From Alkalimonas collagenimarina (GTDB lineage Bacteria > Pseudomonadota > Gammaproteobacteria > Enterobacterales > Alteromonadaceae), in NCBI RefSeq assembly GCF_030717845.1, contig NZ_JAUZVZ010000016.1, positions 1-64,000 of the forward strand: a DNA stretch of 64,000 nt, given 5' to 3'. Position numbers and translations under genes: made by a program. Positions 25,396-33,753 of this stretch are shown in pieces (position 1 is the first letter of the stretch; every line of letters starts with the position of its first letter). The notes below the pieces were generated by a model that was given only the letters and a program-made list of their open reading frames with translations, was not told where the DNA came from and did not search any database.

Positions 25396-26457
25396 ATGAA
25401 AAGACTACTGATTAAGTTGTTGCCAGCCTCTGCTATTACTGGCATTAAAGCCTGGCTGGCCCGTATCAATGTGCGCCTGATCCGCTTATTTGCCAGCAAT
25501 GGTTTTTTAGCGTCTTTGTATTACACCTTTTTTAGCCGCCAGTTTTATCGCGAACACAAAGCCGTGCTGCAAGGCCGTTTGCAATACGAGAAATCTCTGC
25601 GGGCGATTGGTCAAAGCTGTGTGCTGCTGCGCCGTAACATTCACCGGCTGGAAAAAGGCCTGATTATGCAGCCGCGGCGGGACGTATTTGCCGAAGCCTA
25701 TATTGGTGAAACAGTAAGTTGTTATCTGGATGCCATTCAAAGCACTGAACTGTGCGCAGAAGAACGCAAATGGGCCACTGATGTACTGAGTGATTATTTT
25801 CGTATCGCCGGTGCCAGCAAAAAAATTGATGCCGCACGGGCTCGCTTCGAGGGGCACAGCAACATGGCGCAACCGAACCAGAGCGTGCCGTACCCACATC
25901 AGGCATTACCAGCTTGCCCGGTAGATTATGCCGAACTACTGACTTTATTTAAGCGCCGCCGCTCGGTGCGCTGGTATCAGCCGAAAGCAGTGCCGGAAGA
26001 ACTGATCCGTCAGGCCGTGCAGGCCGCCACCCTGGCACCTTCCGCCTGTAACCGGCAACCTTTTGAATTTTACGTGGTCAATGAAGCTGAGAAAGCGGCC
26101 GGTGTAGCTCGCTGCGCCATGGGTACCGTCGGTTTTGCAGAAAACCTGCAGTGTGTGATTGCCGTGGTCGGCGATTTAAGTGCTTACCCCGCAGAGCGTG
26201 ACCGGCATGTCATTTACATCGATGGTGCACTGGCAAGCATGCAACTGATGCTGGCGTGTGAAACCCTGGGGTTATCAACCTGCCCAATCAATTGGCCGGA
26301 TATCGAACAACGTGAACAAATGCTGAGCAAGCAGTTGGGGCTGGCGTACCACCAGCGCACCGTGATGCTGCTGGCTGTCGGCTATGCGCAGCCTGAAGGC
26401 GGCATCCCATTTTCACAGAAGAAAACCGACCAGTTACTGATTAAGGAAGTGAACTAA
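25396..26457 (+). CDS. Nitroreductase-family flavoprotein
   Basis: The 353-residue protein has an N-terminal region of about 185 residues of unknown role, containing LLRRNIHRLEKGLIM. A nitroreductase fold follows: RRRSVRWYQPKAVPEELI, AATLAPSACNRQPFEF and GLSTCPINWPD. FMN-binding Arg and Ser positions are present. Long proteins of this kind recur in polysaccharide gene clusters beside pyruvyltransferases, where their reaction is unknown. It is one base from the next gene, so they are co-transcribed. The redox substrate is not inferable. Confidence 0.8.
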   Translation: MKRLLIKLLPASAITGIKAWLARINVRLIRLFASNGFLASLYYTFFSRQFYREHKAVLQGRLQYEKSLRAIGQSCVLLRRNIHRLEKGLIMQPRRDVFAEAYIGETVSCYLDAIQSTELCAEERKWATDVLSDYFRIAGASKKIDAARARFEGHSNMAQPNQSVPYPHQALPACPVDYAELLTLFKRRRSVRWYQPKAVPEELIRQAVQAATLAPSACNRQPFEFYVVNEAEKAAGVARCAMGTVGFAENLQCVIAVVGDLSAYPAERDRHVIYIDGALASMQLMLACETLGLSTCPINWPDIEQREQMLSKQLGLAYHQRTVMLLAVGYAQPEGGIPFSQKKTDQLLIKEVN

Positions 26458-26458
26458 C

Positions 26459-27598
26459 ATGATGATCGAAATTAAGGGCGTGCAGTTTATCAATAAAGGC
26501 GCGGAACTGATGTTGCAGGCGGTATTACAGCAAATGCAGCAACACTGGCCTGACGCCGAACTGGTGCTGGCACCGAACCCTAATTCATCCTATATCAACC
26601 GGGCAAAGCTTGGCGCCTATCAGAAGTGGTCGATCCGTAAAAATATTCTTGATCTGAACAGCATCAGCTATTACTTACCCAAAGCGTTGCGTCGTTGGTT
26701 AAAGCGCACCTGGGGTGTTGTCACTGAAGCCGATATCGATGTTGTGCTGGATGCCTCTGGCTTTGCCTATGGTGATCAGTGGGGCTTTTTATCCACTAAA
26801 GCGATGGCGGGTGAAGTCAAGCGTGCTCATGCCAATGGCAAGAAATACATCTTTTTACCACAGGCGCTGGGGCCATTTACCCGTGAAAAAGACCGGTCGT
26901 ATTTGTTAAAAGCGTTACCCAAAGCCAGTTTAATATGCGCCCGTGAAGAAACCAGTTTCGCTCATGTCAAAGGCTTGATAGGCGATACATCGAACCTGGT
27001 GCAGTTCCCGGATTTTACCAATCTGGTGCAGGGTATCGTGCCGGATGATTTCACCAATGGTGCCAACAAAGTGCTGATCATTCCGAACAGTAATATGATC
27101 AGCAGCCGTAACCAACATGCCGCCTGGCAGCAGCATTACCTGCGGGTGTTGGTAGATGCGGTGCATATTGTGCGTGATATGGGACTAGAGCCGGTACTAC
27201 TGAACCATGAAGGTAAAGGCGATGAAGCCATTTGCAGCCAGGTACAGCAACAAGCCGGTGGCGAACTGCCTATTTTAAATGAAGCGGACCCGTTAAAAGT
27301 AAAAGGCATTATTGGTGCCAGTAAAGCGGTGATTTGCTCGCGTTTTCATGGTTGTGTCAGTGCGTTATCGCAAGGTGTGCCATGCATCGGTACTAGTTGG
27401 AGCCATAAATACGAGCGTCTGTATGAAGAGTACCAGCAAAGTGACTCATTAATTTCGCCGGAAATCAGCCGCGAGGCATTGCAGCAAACCCTGGAGCAAG
27501 CCATCGCCACGGTAGATGCTGAGGAAAAACAACAGGCAAGGGCGCATTTTAAGCAATTGTCTGAGCAGATGTGGCAGAAGGTGGTGAGCCTGGTCTGA
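26459..27598 (+). CDS. Polysaccharide pyruvyl transferase family protein
   Basis: This 379-residue enzyme is expected to transfer pyruvate from phosphoenolpyruvate to a sugar, forming a ketal. It opens IEIKGVQFINKGAELMLQAVL (with the family's N-x-GAE element), has FLPQALGPFT, and ends with SRFHGCVSALSQGVPCIG, the CsaB/WcaK signature. The start overlaps a second ATG at 26462, so either is possible. Pyruvylation would give the surface glycan a negative charge. Confidence 0.88.
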   Translation: MMIEIKGVQFINKGAELMLQAVLQQMQQHWPDAELVLAPNPNSSYINRAKLGAYQKWSIRKNILDLNSISYYLPKALRRWLKRTWGVVTEADIDVVLDASGFAYGDQWGFLSTKAMAGEVKRAHANGKKYIFLPQALGPFTREKDRSYLLKALPKASLICAREETSFAHVKGLIGDTSNLVQFPDFTNLVQGIVPDDFTNGANKVLIIPNSNMISSRNQHAAWQQHYLRVLVDAVHIVRDMGLEPVLLNHEGKGDEAICSQVQQQAGGELPILNEADPLKVKGIIGASKAVICSRFHGCVSALSQGVPCIGTSWSHKYERLYEEYQQSDSLISPEISREALQQTLEQAIATVDAEEKQQARAHFKQLSEQMWQKVVSLV

Positions 27599-27600
27599 TC

Positions 27601-28806
27601 ATGAACCTGACGATACGCAAAGATGAGCTAAAGTTGTGGGTGTTTACTGCACTGATTTTAGTAGGGCCAGCTTTATCAATTGGCCTGCTGAAAGCTCATC
27701 TTGTCGCCGTATTTTTTGTGATCCTGATCCTTATAGCTACTTCGCTAAAGTATATGAAAGCAGATAAGGGCATGCTGACCTCGTGTGCTCTTTTGCTTAG
27801 CTGCTGTTTTATCTGGTTTGCAGTGCATGCACTGAATGGTGCAATTAATGCCAGATACTTTATGTACCTTTTTTACACTGTGTTTTGTTTCATGGTGTTT
27901 ATTGCCTCTTATCACGCCTTATCAAAATTAAATAATCACACATTAACTAACTTTTTGTTTGTTTTCTGCAGCTTAAACTTGTTGATTGGCTTTGTGGAGA
28001 TGATTGTTGGTTTATCTTTTTTTGGTTTGAACCCAGTGGGCGACAGGTTTCAAATTGGTTCTTCTTTCTGGGCAAATGTGAATACAAATGCCTATGCTGT
28101 ATTGATTTTTTCTTGTGCGATTTATGTATTAGGTGGCTTTAAAAAGTATCTGTTCATCACACTCTTACTAATTGTCTATTGCCTCTTTATTCATGCAAAA
28201 TTGGTTTTGGCATTAACCGCAATGCAATTTGTCTTTTTTGCAATGTACAGTAACCCCCGTTACCGGATTTATGGTTTATTATTTTTAGCTATAGTATCGC
28301 CAGTTTTTGTTTACCTCTTTTATAACAACTTTTTGGCGATATTTCTTGCCGCTGAGTATGCAGTTGAGCTTATTTCAAACGATAACTCATTGAAAGAGTT
28401 AGTGGAATCAGGCCGATTATCCTCTATTGCCATCAGGGCTTATACATTAAGCGAAATGACTACTATTCTGCAAAACTTTGATGTCTGGAAGTTTTTGTTT
28501 GGCGCTGGTTTTGGCTCAATAAATATAAGCTTTATGAATAACACTTTAGGGGTCTATGAAACCTATTACTCACCTCACTTTTTCTATTTAGAGATATTTA
28601 TTTTTTCGGGACTACTGTTTTACGTTATGTACTTGGCAGCGATAAAGGCACTTTCTGGCCACTTTGGTATTAAGTATTTTGTGTTATTTTCACCTGCCTT
28701 TGCTGCTGTCATCGCAGTTAGCTCCGCTGTTTACTTTCCTCCATTCTATTTCCTTTTAGCGTTAGTTGCTTTTATGGCAAAACCGAAATCGCTTTCAAAA
28801 AGATAA
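27601..28806 (+). CDS. wzy: Probable O-antigen polymerase (Wzy-like)
   Basis: This 401-residue protein has around 10-11 hydrophobic segments with a larger extracytoplasmic loop (about 255-310). That, and its place between flippase and glycosyltransferases, suits a Wzy polymerase. Sequence conservation in this family is too low for motif proof. Base composition is visibly AT-richer than in neighbouring genes, which is common for wzy and suggests separate ancestry. ATG 27601, three bases after the previous stop, is chosen over an upstream in-frame start. Confidence 0.78.
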   Translation: MNLTIRKDELKLWVFTALILVGPALSIGLLKAHLVAVFFVILILIATSLKYMKADKGMLTSCALLLSCCFIWFAVHALNGAINARYFMYLFYTVFCFMVFIASYHALSKLNNHTLTNFLFVFCSLNLLIGFVEMIVGLSFFGLNPVGDRFQIGSSFWANVNTNAYAVLIFSCAIYVLGGFKKYLFITLLLIVYCLFIHAKLVLALTAMQFVFFAMYSNPRYRIYGLLFLAIVSPVFVYLFYNNFLAIFLAAEYAVELISNDNSLKELVESGRLSSIAIRAYTLSEMTTILQNFDVWKFLFGAGFGSINISFMNNTLGVYETYYSPHFFYLEIFIFSGLLFYVMYLAAIKALSGHFGIKYFVLFSPAFAAVIAVSSAVYFPPFYFLLALVAFMAKPKSLSKR

Positions 28807-28810
28807 TCTG

Positions 28811-29935
28811 ATGAAAATACTCTTACTCGCTGACTCTACCTCACCACATACCATTAAATGGGCGCGCTCGCTGGCTGAGCAGGGGTGTACTGTATTGGTG
28901 GCTGGGTTGTCATCGGCTCCAGCTGATTTGTATCAGCAGCATCCTGCTATCACGGTGGCCACGCTGGGTGCGGATGAGCAATTGGTACGCCAGGCTAAAA
29001 CGCGTTGGTCGAAACTGTCTTATCTGAAAGTGTTGCCACGGCTGAAAGCCCTTATTCGTAGCTTTCAACCCGATATTCTGCATGCCCATTTCGCGTCCAG
29101 CTATGGCTTACTTGGCGCGTTATGTGGTTTTCAACCTTATGTACTATCGGTATGGGGTTCGGATGTGTATGCCTTTCCGCGAAAGTCCTGGCTGCATAAA
29201 TCAGTATTGCGTTTTAATTTAGCTAAGGCCTGTGCGCTTTTTTCGACTTCGAACGATATGGCTCGTGAAACTGCGTTATACACCGATAAGCCGTTGCAGG
29301 TGATCCCCTTTGGCATTGATACCGATTTTTTCCAGCCAGCTAACGGGCTTGAGTTATTTCCAGCGGGTACTTTGGTGATTGGTGCGGTTAAAACACTGGA
29401 ACCGCATTATGGTATGGACGTATTAATACGCGCTTTTGCCATGCTTAGTCGTAACTTGCCAGAGCAGAAGCTGGGTTTATTGCTGGTCGGTAGTGGCTCC
29501 CAGCAAGCTGAATTGCAGCAATTGACTGCCGATGAAGGCATCACTGATCAAGTGCGCTTTACTGGCCGGGTGCCCTACGACGAGGTGCCAGGTTATCACA
29601 ACAGCCTGGACATTGCGGTGGTGGTATCCCGTCGGGAAAGCTTTGGCGTGTCGGCTATTGAATCCAGCAGCTGCGGCATACCTGTGGTAGCCAGTAACGT
29701 GGATGGTTTGCCGGAAGTGGTGCAACATCGCCAAACCGGCTTATTGGTGCCGGTGGACGATGTAGCTGCGACCTGTGCTGCTTTGCAGGAGTTAGTCACC
29801 GATCCAGCACTACGTCAGCGTTTAGGTGAGCAGGGCCGGGAATGGGTGCAGCATGAGTACGACTGGCACAAAAATGTGCAGCAAATGATGGCGGCGTATC
29901 AGCAAGTGCTGGCCGCGAAAGAGGCGCGCTCATGA
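28811..29935 (+). CDS. Glycosyltransferase family 4 protein
   Basis: The 374-residue GT-B enzyme shows the N-terminal ADSTSPHTIKWARSLAEQG and ILHAHFASSYG. Its C-terminal domain has RRESFGVSAIESSSCGIPVVASNVDGLPEVV, the EX7E region of GT4 retaining transferases. It probably adds one sugar to the lipid-linked O-unit at the cytoplasmic membrane face. It overlaps the next gene by four bases (ATGA). Donor and acceptor are unknown. Confidence 0.9.
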   Translation: MKILLLADSTSPHTIKWARSLAEQGCTVLVAGLSSAPADLYQQHPAITVATLGADEQLVRQAKTRWSKLSYLKVLPRLKALIRSFQPDILHAHFASSYGLLGALCGFQPYVLSVWGSDVYAFPRKSWLHKSVLRFNLAKACALFSTSNDMARETALYTDKPLQVIPFGIDTDFFQPANGLELFPAGTLVIGAVKTLEPHYGMDVLIRAFAMLSRNLPEQKLGLLLVGSGSQQAELQQLTADEGITDQVRFTGRVPYDEVPGYHNSLDIAVVVSRRESFGVSAIESSSCGIPVVASNVDGLPEVVQHRQTGLLVPVDDVAATCAALQELVTDPALRQRLGEQGREWVQHEYDWHKNVQQMMAAYQQVLAAKEARS

Positions 29936-30792
29936 GCCGGGTGACTTTGTACATGCCGACCCACAACCGGGCAGTGATGCTGCAACGTGCGCTGGAGTCA
30001 GCGCTGGCGCAAACCTACCCGGATGTGGAAGTGATTGTGGTGGATGATGGTTCATCCGATAATACCCCACAGGTATTGGCCGATTACCAAAGCCGCTATC
30101 CACAATTAAAAGTGCTTCGTCAGCCACAGGCCAAAGGCGCTTGCGCAGCCCGTAATGAAGCCTTGGCTATCGCCAGTGGCGAGTTTATTACCGGTATGGA
30201 TGATGATGATGAGTTGTTGCCAGAGCACATCACTGAATTGCACCGTGCCTTTCGACCTGAGCTGGCTTTTGTATCGGCGTCGTTGCTGGAAGATAACGGC
30301 CAGCAGCGTTTTGCCCGTCGGCTTGATCTGGGCGTGCATCAGTTAAGCGATGTGTTGCATTACAACAAATTTACCAACCAGGTGTTTACCCTGACCGAAC
30401 GGCTGCGTGCTGTGGGGGGCTTTGATGAGAACTTTCCGGCTTTTCAGGATTACGATACCTGGGTACGGCTGATGGAGCGCTTCGGCCCGGCAGAAAAAAT
30501 TGCCAGCGCGACCTATGTCTGGCATACCGGCCATGAGCAAGACCGTATCAGCCATTCTCCGGTGAAACGCTTAACGGCCTTAGAGATGTTTAAATACAAA
30601 CATGCCCATTTATTAGGCAAACAACACCTGGCATCACTGGAAGTGATGCGTATTCGCATGGCTGGGGAGGCATTTTCGTTACGGCAGGTGATAAAATACA
30701 TCAATGCAGGAAACTGGAAAACAACGGTTGCGCTGTATATGAATACAAATTTAAAAGGGTTAAAGCGGTTGATTGATCATGCCAGACGTTAA
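29932..30792 (+). CDS. Glycosyltransferase family 2 protein
   Basis: This 286-residue GT-A inverting transferase has VTLYMPTHNRAVMLQRALES at its start, VIVVDDGSSDNTPQVL for nucleotide binding, and the DXD-like metal site GMDDDDE at about residues 88-94. A Trp-containing WVRLMERFG follows. It probably acts on the lipid-linked repeat unit. It overlaps both neighbours slightly, so it belongs to one transcript. Its sugar specificity is unknown. Confidence 0.9.
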   Translation: MSRVTLYMPTHNRAVMLQRALESALAQTYPDVEVIVVDDGSSDNTPQVLADYQSRYPQLKVLRQPQAKGACAARNEALAIASGEFITGMDDDDELLPEHITELHRAFRPELAFVSASLLEDNGQQRFARRLDLGVHQLSDVLHYNKFTNQVFTLTERLRAVGGFDENFPAFQDYDTWVRLMERFGPAEKIASATYVWHTGHEQDRISHSPVKRLTALEMFKYKHAHLLGKQHLASLEVMRIRMAGEAFSLRQVIKYINAGNWKTTVALYMNTNLKGLKRLIDHARR

Positions 30793-31585
30793 AAAAGAAC
30801 AGGAACAGTCGCAGCCTTTAGTGTCTGTAATCATGCCAGCTTATAACTCAGGTGAATTTATAGCGGCTTCAATACGCAGTGTGCTGGATCAGGATTACAC
30901 CAATTGGGAACTGCTTATAGTAAATGATTGTTCGACCGACAATACCAGAGGCGTGATCAAGTCGTTTATCACCGATCCAAGAATTCAATTACTGGATAAC
31001 AGACATAATTTAGGTGGTGCTGGCAGCAGAAACAGAGCCATTGAGCATGCTCGGGGGCGTTTTATTGCTTTTCTTGACTCTGATGATCTGTGGTCGACTG
31101 ATAAATTGTCGAAACAAATCGGCTTTATGTTGTCGAATGCGATAGCGTTTTCTTTTTCAGGCTACTCAACCATGACCGAGGCTGGTGCTGTAAAAGAATC
31201 GATTCAGGTGCCAGAGAAAATCAGTTTCAGTCAGTTACTAAAACACAATTACATCGGTTGTCTAACTGCTGTTTACGATGCAGAGCAGCTTGGAAAAGTG
31301 TACATGCCTTTGGTACGAAAACGTCAGGATTTTGCGCTTTGGCTGGAGATCTTAAAGCAGATTGATTTTGCCTATGGCTTGCCGGCTAATCTTGGCTTCT
31401 ATCGGATCCGCACAGGCTCTTTGTCGGCTAATAAAAAAGATGCATTTACTTACTATTGGCGAGTGCTCCGTGATGTTGGCGAGTGTGGTTTTTTCTCAGC
31501 GGCTTATAACATTAGTTGGTATATGTTTATTGTTTTCCTGAAGAAAAAAATGACAGGCGTTTACCATAAATTCTTCATAGGCTAA
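30779..31585 (+). CDS. Glycosyltransferase family 2 protein
   Basis: The 268-residue GT-A enzyme contains SVIMPAYNSGEFIAASIRSV, LLIVNDCSTDN and the metal-binding AFLDSDDLW. A C-terminal hydrophobic stretch (about 236-256) may tether it to the membrane. ATG 30779 starts inside the previous gene's last codons; a TTG at 30773 is the alternative. The protein resembles the TuaG/WfgS-type short GT2 group. Sugar specificity is unknown. Confidence 0.89.
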   Translation: MPDVKKEQEQSQPLVSVIMPAYNSGEFIAASIRSVLDQDYTNWELLIVNDCSTDNTRGVIKSFITDPRIQLLDNRHNLGGAGSRNRAIEHARGRFIAFLDSDDLWSTDKLSKQIGFMLSNAIAFSFSGYSTMTEAGAVKESIQVPEKISFSQLLKHNYIGCLTAVYDAEQLGKVYMPLVRKRQDFALWLEILKQIDFAYGLPANLGFYRIRTGSLSANKKDAFTYYWRVLRDVGECGFFSAAYNISWYMFIVFLKKKMTGVYHKFFIG

Positions 31586-31594
31586 CCATCTTTC

Positions 31595-32545
31595 ATGACT
31601 GCACAAAAGAAAAAATCTATTTTGTTAACGGGTGCATCCGGCTTCATAGGGCACCATGTTCTGGCGGGCTTACTTTCAAGGCATTACGCTGTGATCGCGC
31701 CTGTACGTTCAGGTTCGGTACTCGCCAGACATGATGATTTGACTGAAGTAAAGATTAGCGAGTTGCAGGATATTAACTCGTCTTCACTGCCTCTTGATGG
31801 CTGTGAGGCGGTGATCCATCTGGCTGGTAAAGCCCATGTAACAGGTATAGAGCTTGATGAGTTTCAGCGAGTAAATACTGATGCTACCGTTCATCTGGCT
31901 AATGAAGCGGCCAAATCGGGGGTAAAACGATTTATCTTTATTAGTTCGATAGGTGTTAACGGTATCAGCAATACAACTCCATTTAAGGCAGATGATCGTC
32001 CGGCTCCAGAAGAGCCGTATGCGGTTTCCAAGTTAGCAGCCGAAATGGCGTTGAAAGAGATCGCCCGGCAAACCGGTATGGAAGTGGTGATCATCCGGCC
32101 TCCATTGGTTTATGGCCCTGATGCTCCGGGAAACTTCGGTAAGTTGCTCAAGTTAGCCAAAAAGAACCTGCCATTGCCACTTGGGGCCATTGATAACAAG
32201 CGCAGTTTAGTGGCGCTGGATAATCTGGTCGACCTGATTTGTTTATGTATTACGCATCCAAATGCAGCAAACCAAACCTTTTTAGTCAGTGACGGCCAGG
32301 ATGTATCGACCACTGAGCTACTAAAGTGTATGATCCGCGCCCATGGTAAAACACCGCATTTAGTTCCCGTACCAACGTCCTGGTTACGACTGGCAGCTCG
32401 CCTGCTGGGTAAACAGGCTATTGTCGACAGACTATGTGGTTCATTGCAGGTGGATATTCAACACACCCGGCAAACGTTGAACTGGCAACCGCCTGTGACT
32501 TTAGAGCAGGGGATCCGTCAGGCAATAGGTGGTTCGGGCCAGTAA
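31595..32545 (+). CDS. NAD-dependent sugar epimerase/reductase (WbpV-like)
   Basis: This 316-residue extended SDR shows LLTGASGFIGHHVL (Rossmann), the catalytic EPYAVSKLAAE Tyr-x3-Lys, and VIIRPPLVYGPDAPGNFGKL. The combination of such an SDR with a short phosphoglycosyltransferase and a WbpM-like dehydratase is the wbpV-wbpL-wbpM arrangement of Pseudomonas, which makes a UDP-6-deoxy-HexNAc (QuiNAc or FucNAc) and loads it onto undecaprenyl phosphate. The specific product is therefore an inference from context. Confidence 0.87.
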   Translation: MTAQKKKSILLTGASGFIGHHVLAGLLSRHYAVIAPVRSGSVLARHDDLTEVKISELQDINSSSLPLDGCEAVIHLAGKAHVTGIELDEFQRVNTDATVHLANEAAKSGVKRFIFISSIGVNGISNTTPFKADDRPAPEEPYAVSKLAAEMALKEIARQTGMEVVIIRPPLVYGPDAPGNFGKLLKLAKKNLPLPLGAIDNKRSLVALDNLVDLICLCITHPNAANQTFLVSDGQDVSTTELLKCMIRAHGKTPHLVPVPTSWLRLAARLLGKQAIVDRLCGSLQVDIQHTRQTLNWQPPVTLEQGIRQAIGGSGQ

Positions 32546-32598
32546 GAGTTGGCACCAAATAGTGAGAAACTGCGGGTGTGGCCCGCCATTGAGGAACT

Positions 32599-33156
32599 AT
32601 GTTAATTAGGTTGTTTGACATTCTGTTTTCCCTGACCGGTCTGGTTTTGGGCTTTCCTGTGCTGGTTGTGCTGACCATTATTGGTTTTTTTGATACCGGT
32701 TCACCCATCTTTCGTCAGCAACGGGTAGGGCGTGATAAAAAGCCGTTTACCTTAGTGAAGTTTCGCACCATGAAACCAGAGACCGCTCATGTCGCCAGCC
32801 ATTTAGCCTGCGCCAGCGATATCACCCGCTTTGGTCACTTCTTACGCAAAAGCAAACTGGATGAGTTACCGCAGTTGTGGAATGTACTCAAAGGCGAGAT
32901 GAGCCTGGTGGGCCCGCGTCCTTGCTTATTCAACCAGCAGGAATTAATCGACGAGCGCGATAGCCGCGGTGTTCTGCAAGCCCGCCCGGGCATCACCGGC
33001 CTGGCTCAGGTGAATCAGATTGATATGTCTACCCCTACCTTACTGGCCGAAACCGACCAGCGCATGCTTCAGCAGCTGTCTATCGCCAATTACTTCAAAT
33101 ACATCTTCATGACCGTAGCCGGCAAAGGCAGCGGCGATCGCGTCAAACCCAGTTAA
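32599..33156 (+). CDS. Initiating phosphoglycosyltransferase (PglC/WcaJ-type)
   Basis: The 185-residue monotopic membrane enzyme transfers a sugar-1-phosphate to undecaprenyl phosphate, starting repeat-unit synthesis. It has the re-entrant helix ([21 protein letters not shown]), [17 protein letters not shown], and [24 protein letters not shown] with the catalytic Asp-Glu. The length fits the small PglC class, not the larger WbaP class. The sugar is probably the HexNAc made by the neighbouring epimerase and dehydratase. Confidence 0.92.
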   Translation: MLIRLFDILFSLTGLVLGFPVLVVLTIIGFFDTGSPIFRQQRVGRDKKPFTLVKFRTMKPETAHVASHLACASDITRFGHFLRKSKLDELPQLWNVLKGEMSLVGPRPCLFNQQELIDERDSRGVLQARPGITGLAQVNQIDMSTPTLLAETDQRMLQQLSIANYFKYIFMTVAGKGSGDRVKPS

Positions 33157-33182
33157 CACCGCAGGGGCAGGTTTTTATTTTT

Positions 33183-33198
33183 AGACGTCCAGACGTTT
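33183..33198 (+). promoter_or_regulatory. Tandem MetJ operator (two met boxes)
   Basis: AGACGTCC and AGACGTTT lie head to tail, matching the MetJ consensus AGACGTCT at 7 of 8 and 6 of 8 positions. MetJ binds cooperatively to two or more such boxes to repress methionine genes. The site is 62 bases before the start of the metY remnant, where an operator would sit. It is a regulatory fossil unless another transcript uses it. Confidence 0.8.
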
Positions 33199-33259
33199 AT
33201 ATTGACAGTTTGGGTACGTCGTGGTTTTATGGGTTTTCTTTTGCTTACAAGGATACCAC

Positions 33260-33424
33260 ATGAAACGTGAAACCATTGCTTTGCACCATGGCTACCAGCC
33301 GGATAATCAACATTCGGTGGCAGTGCCTATCCATCAGACCAGCTCATTCAGTTTTGACAGTGCGCAGCATGCTGCCGATCTGTTCGGCCATCCCTGCGGC
33401 GACCACTCACAGGCAGTTAAATGA
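33260..33424 (+). pseudogene. metY: 5' remnant of O-acetylhomoserine sulfhydrylase gene
   Basis: The 54-codon frame begins MKRETIALHHGYQPDNQHSV and continues VPIHQTSSFSFDSAQHAADLFG, which is the N-terminus of MetY/O-acetylhomoserine aminocarboxypropyltransferase. After about 43 residues similarity ends (PCGDHSQAVK) and a stop follows. MetY normally has around 425 residues, with the PLP lysine far downstream, so this is inactive. A ribosome site and the MetJ operator are preserved. The break lies just before dispersed repeat copy 3. Confidence 0.83.
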
Positions 33425-33430
33425 TGAAGT

Positions 33431-33649
33431 AAATCTCCCCGTCTCCCTCTTTTTCAAAGAGGGGGAGTGAGCGCTGTAATCGGCGATTGCATTCAAGTGT
33501 GTCTTTTTTACTTTCTTTTGTTGTTTTATTTATTTATATTTTGTGTAAGTATTTTGGTCTTTCTCCATTAAAGGGTATAAGGTCGCTGCACTCTCAGATT
33601 GCCATGCTTTTTCCCCACTTCAGTAAAGGGGGGATACAGGGGGGATTTG
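33431..33649. repeat. Dispersed G/C-run palindromic repeat, copy 3 (stretched)
   Basis: The left arm (33431-33468) has AAATCTCCCC and the hairpin CCCTCTTT-TTC-AAAGAGGG. The right arm (33608-33649) has TTCCCCACTTCAGTAAAGGG then GATACAGGGGGGATTTG. These are the arms of copy 1, but separated here by roughly 140 bases of AT-rich sequence with no gene I can support. The element fills most of the 330-base gap between the metY remnant and the beta-CASP gene. Confidence 0.82.
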
Positions 33650-33753
33650 AGTTTAGAGGGATTATATTCTGAACAATAGAGTGCAAGGATGCTGTGAGTA
33701 CATCAAATTTGTAAAAGGTCTACCCGGTGATCCCGCATAAAAAGGAACTTAAT

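Noticed and set aside
33487-33672. 61-codon frame between metY remnant and beta-CASP gene
   Set aside because: Its second half is simply the translation of the dispersed repeat arm, and the first half is a hydrophobic AT-rich stretch without a ribosome site.
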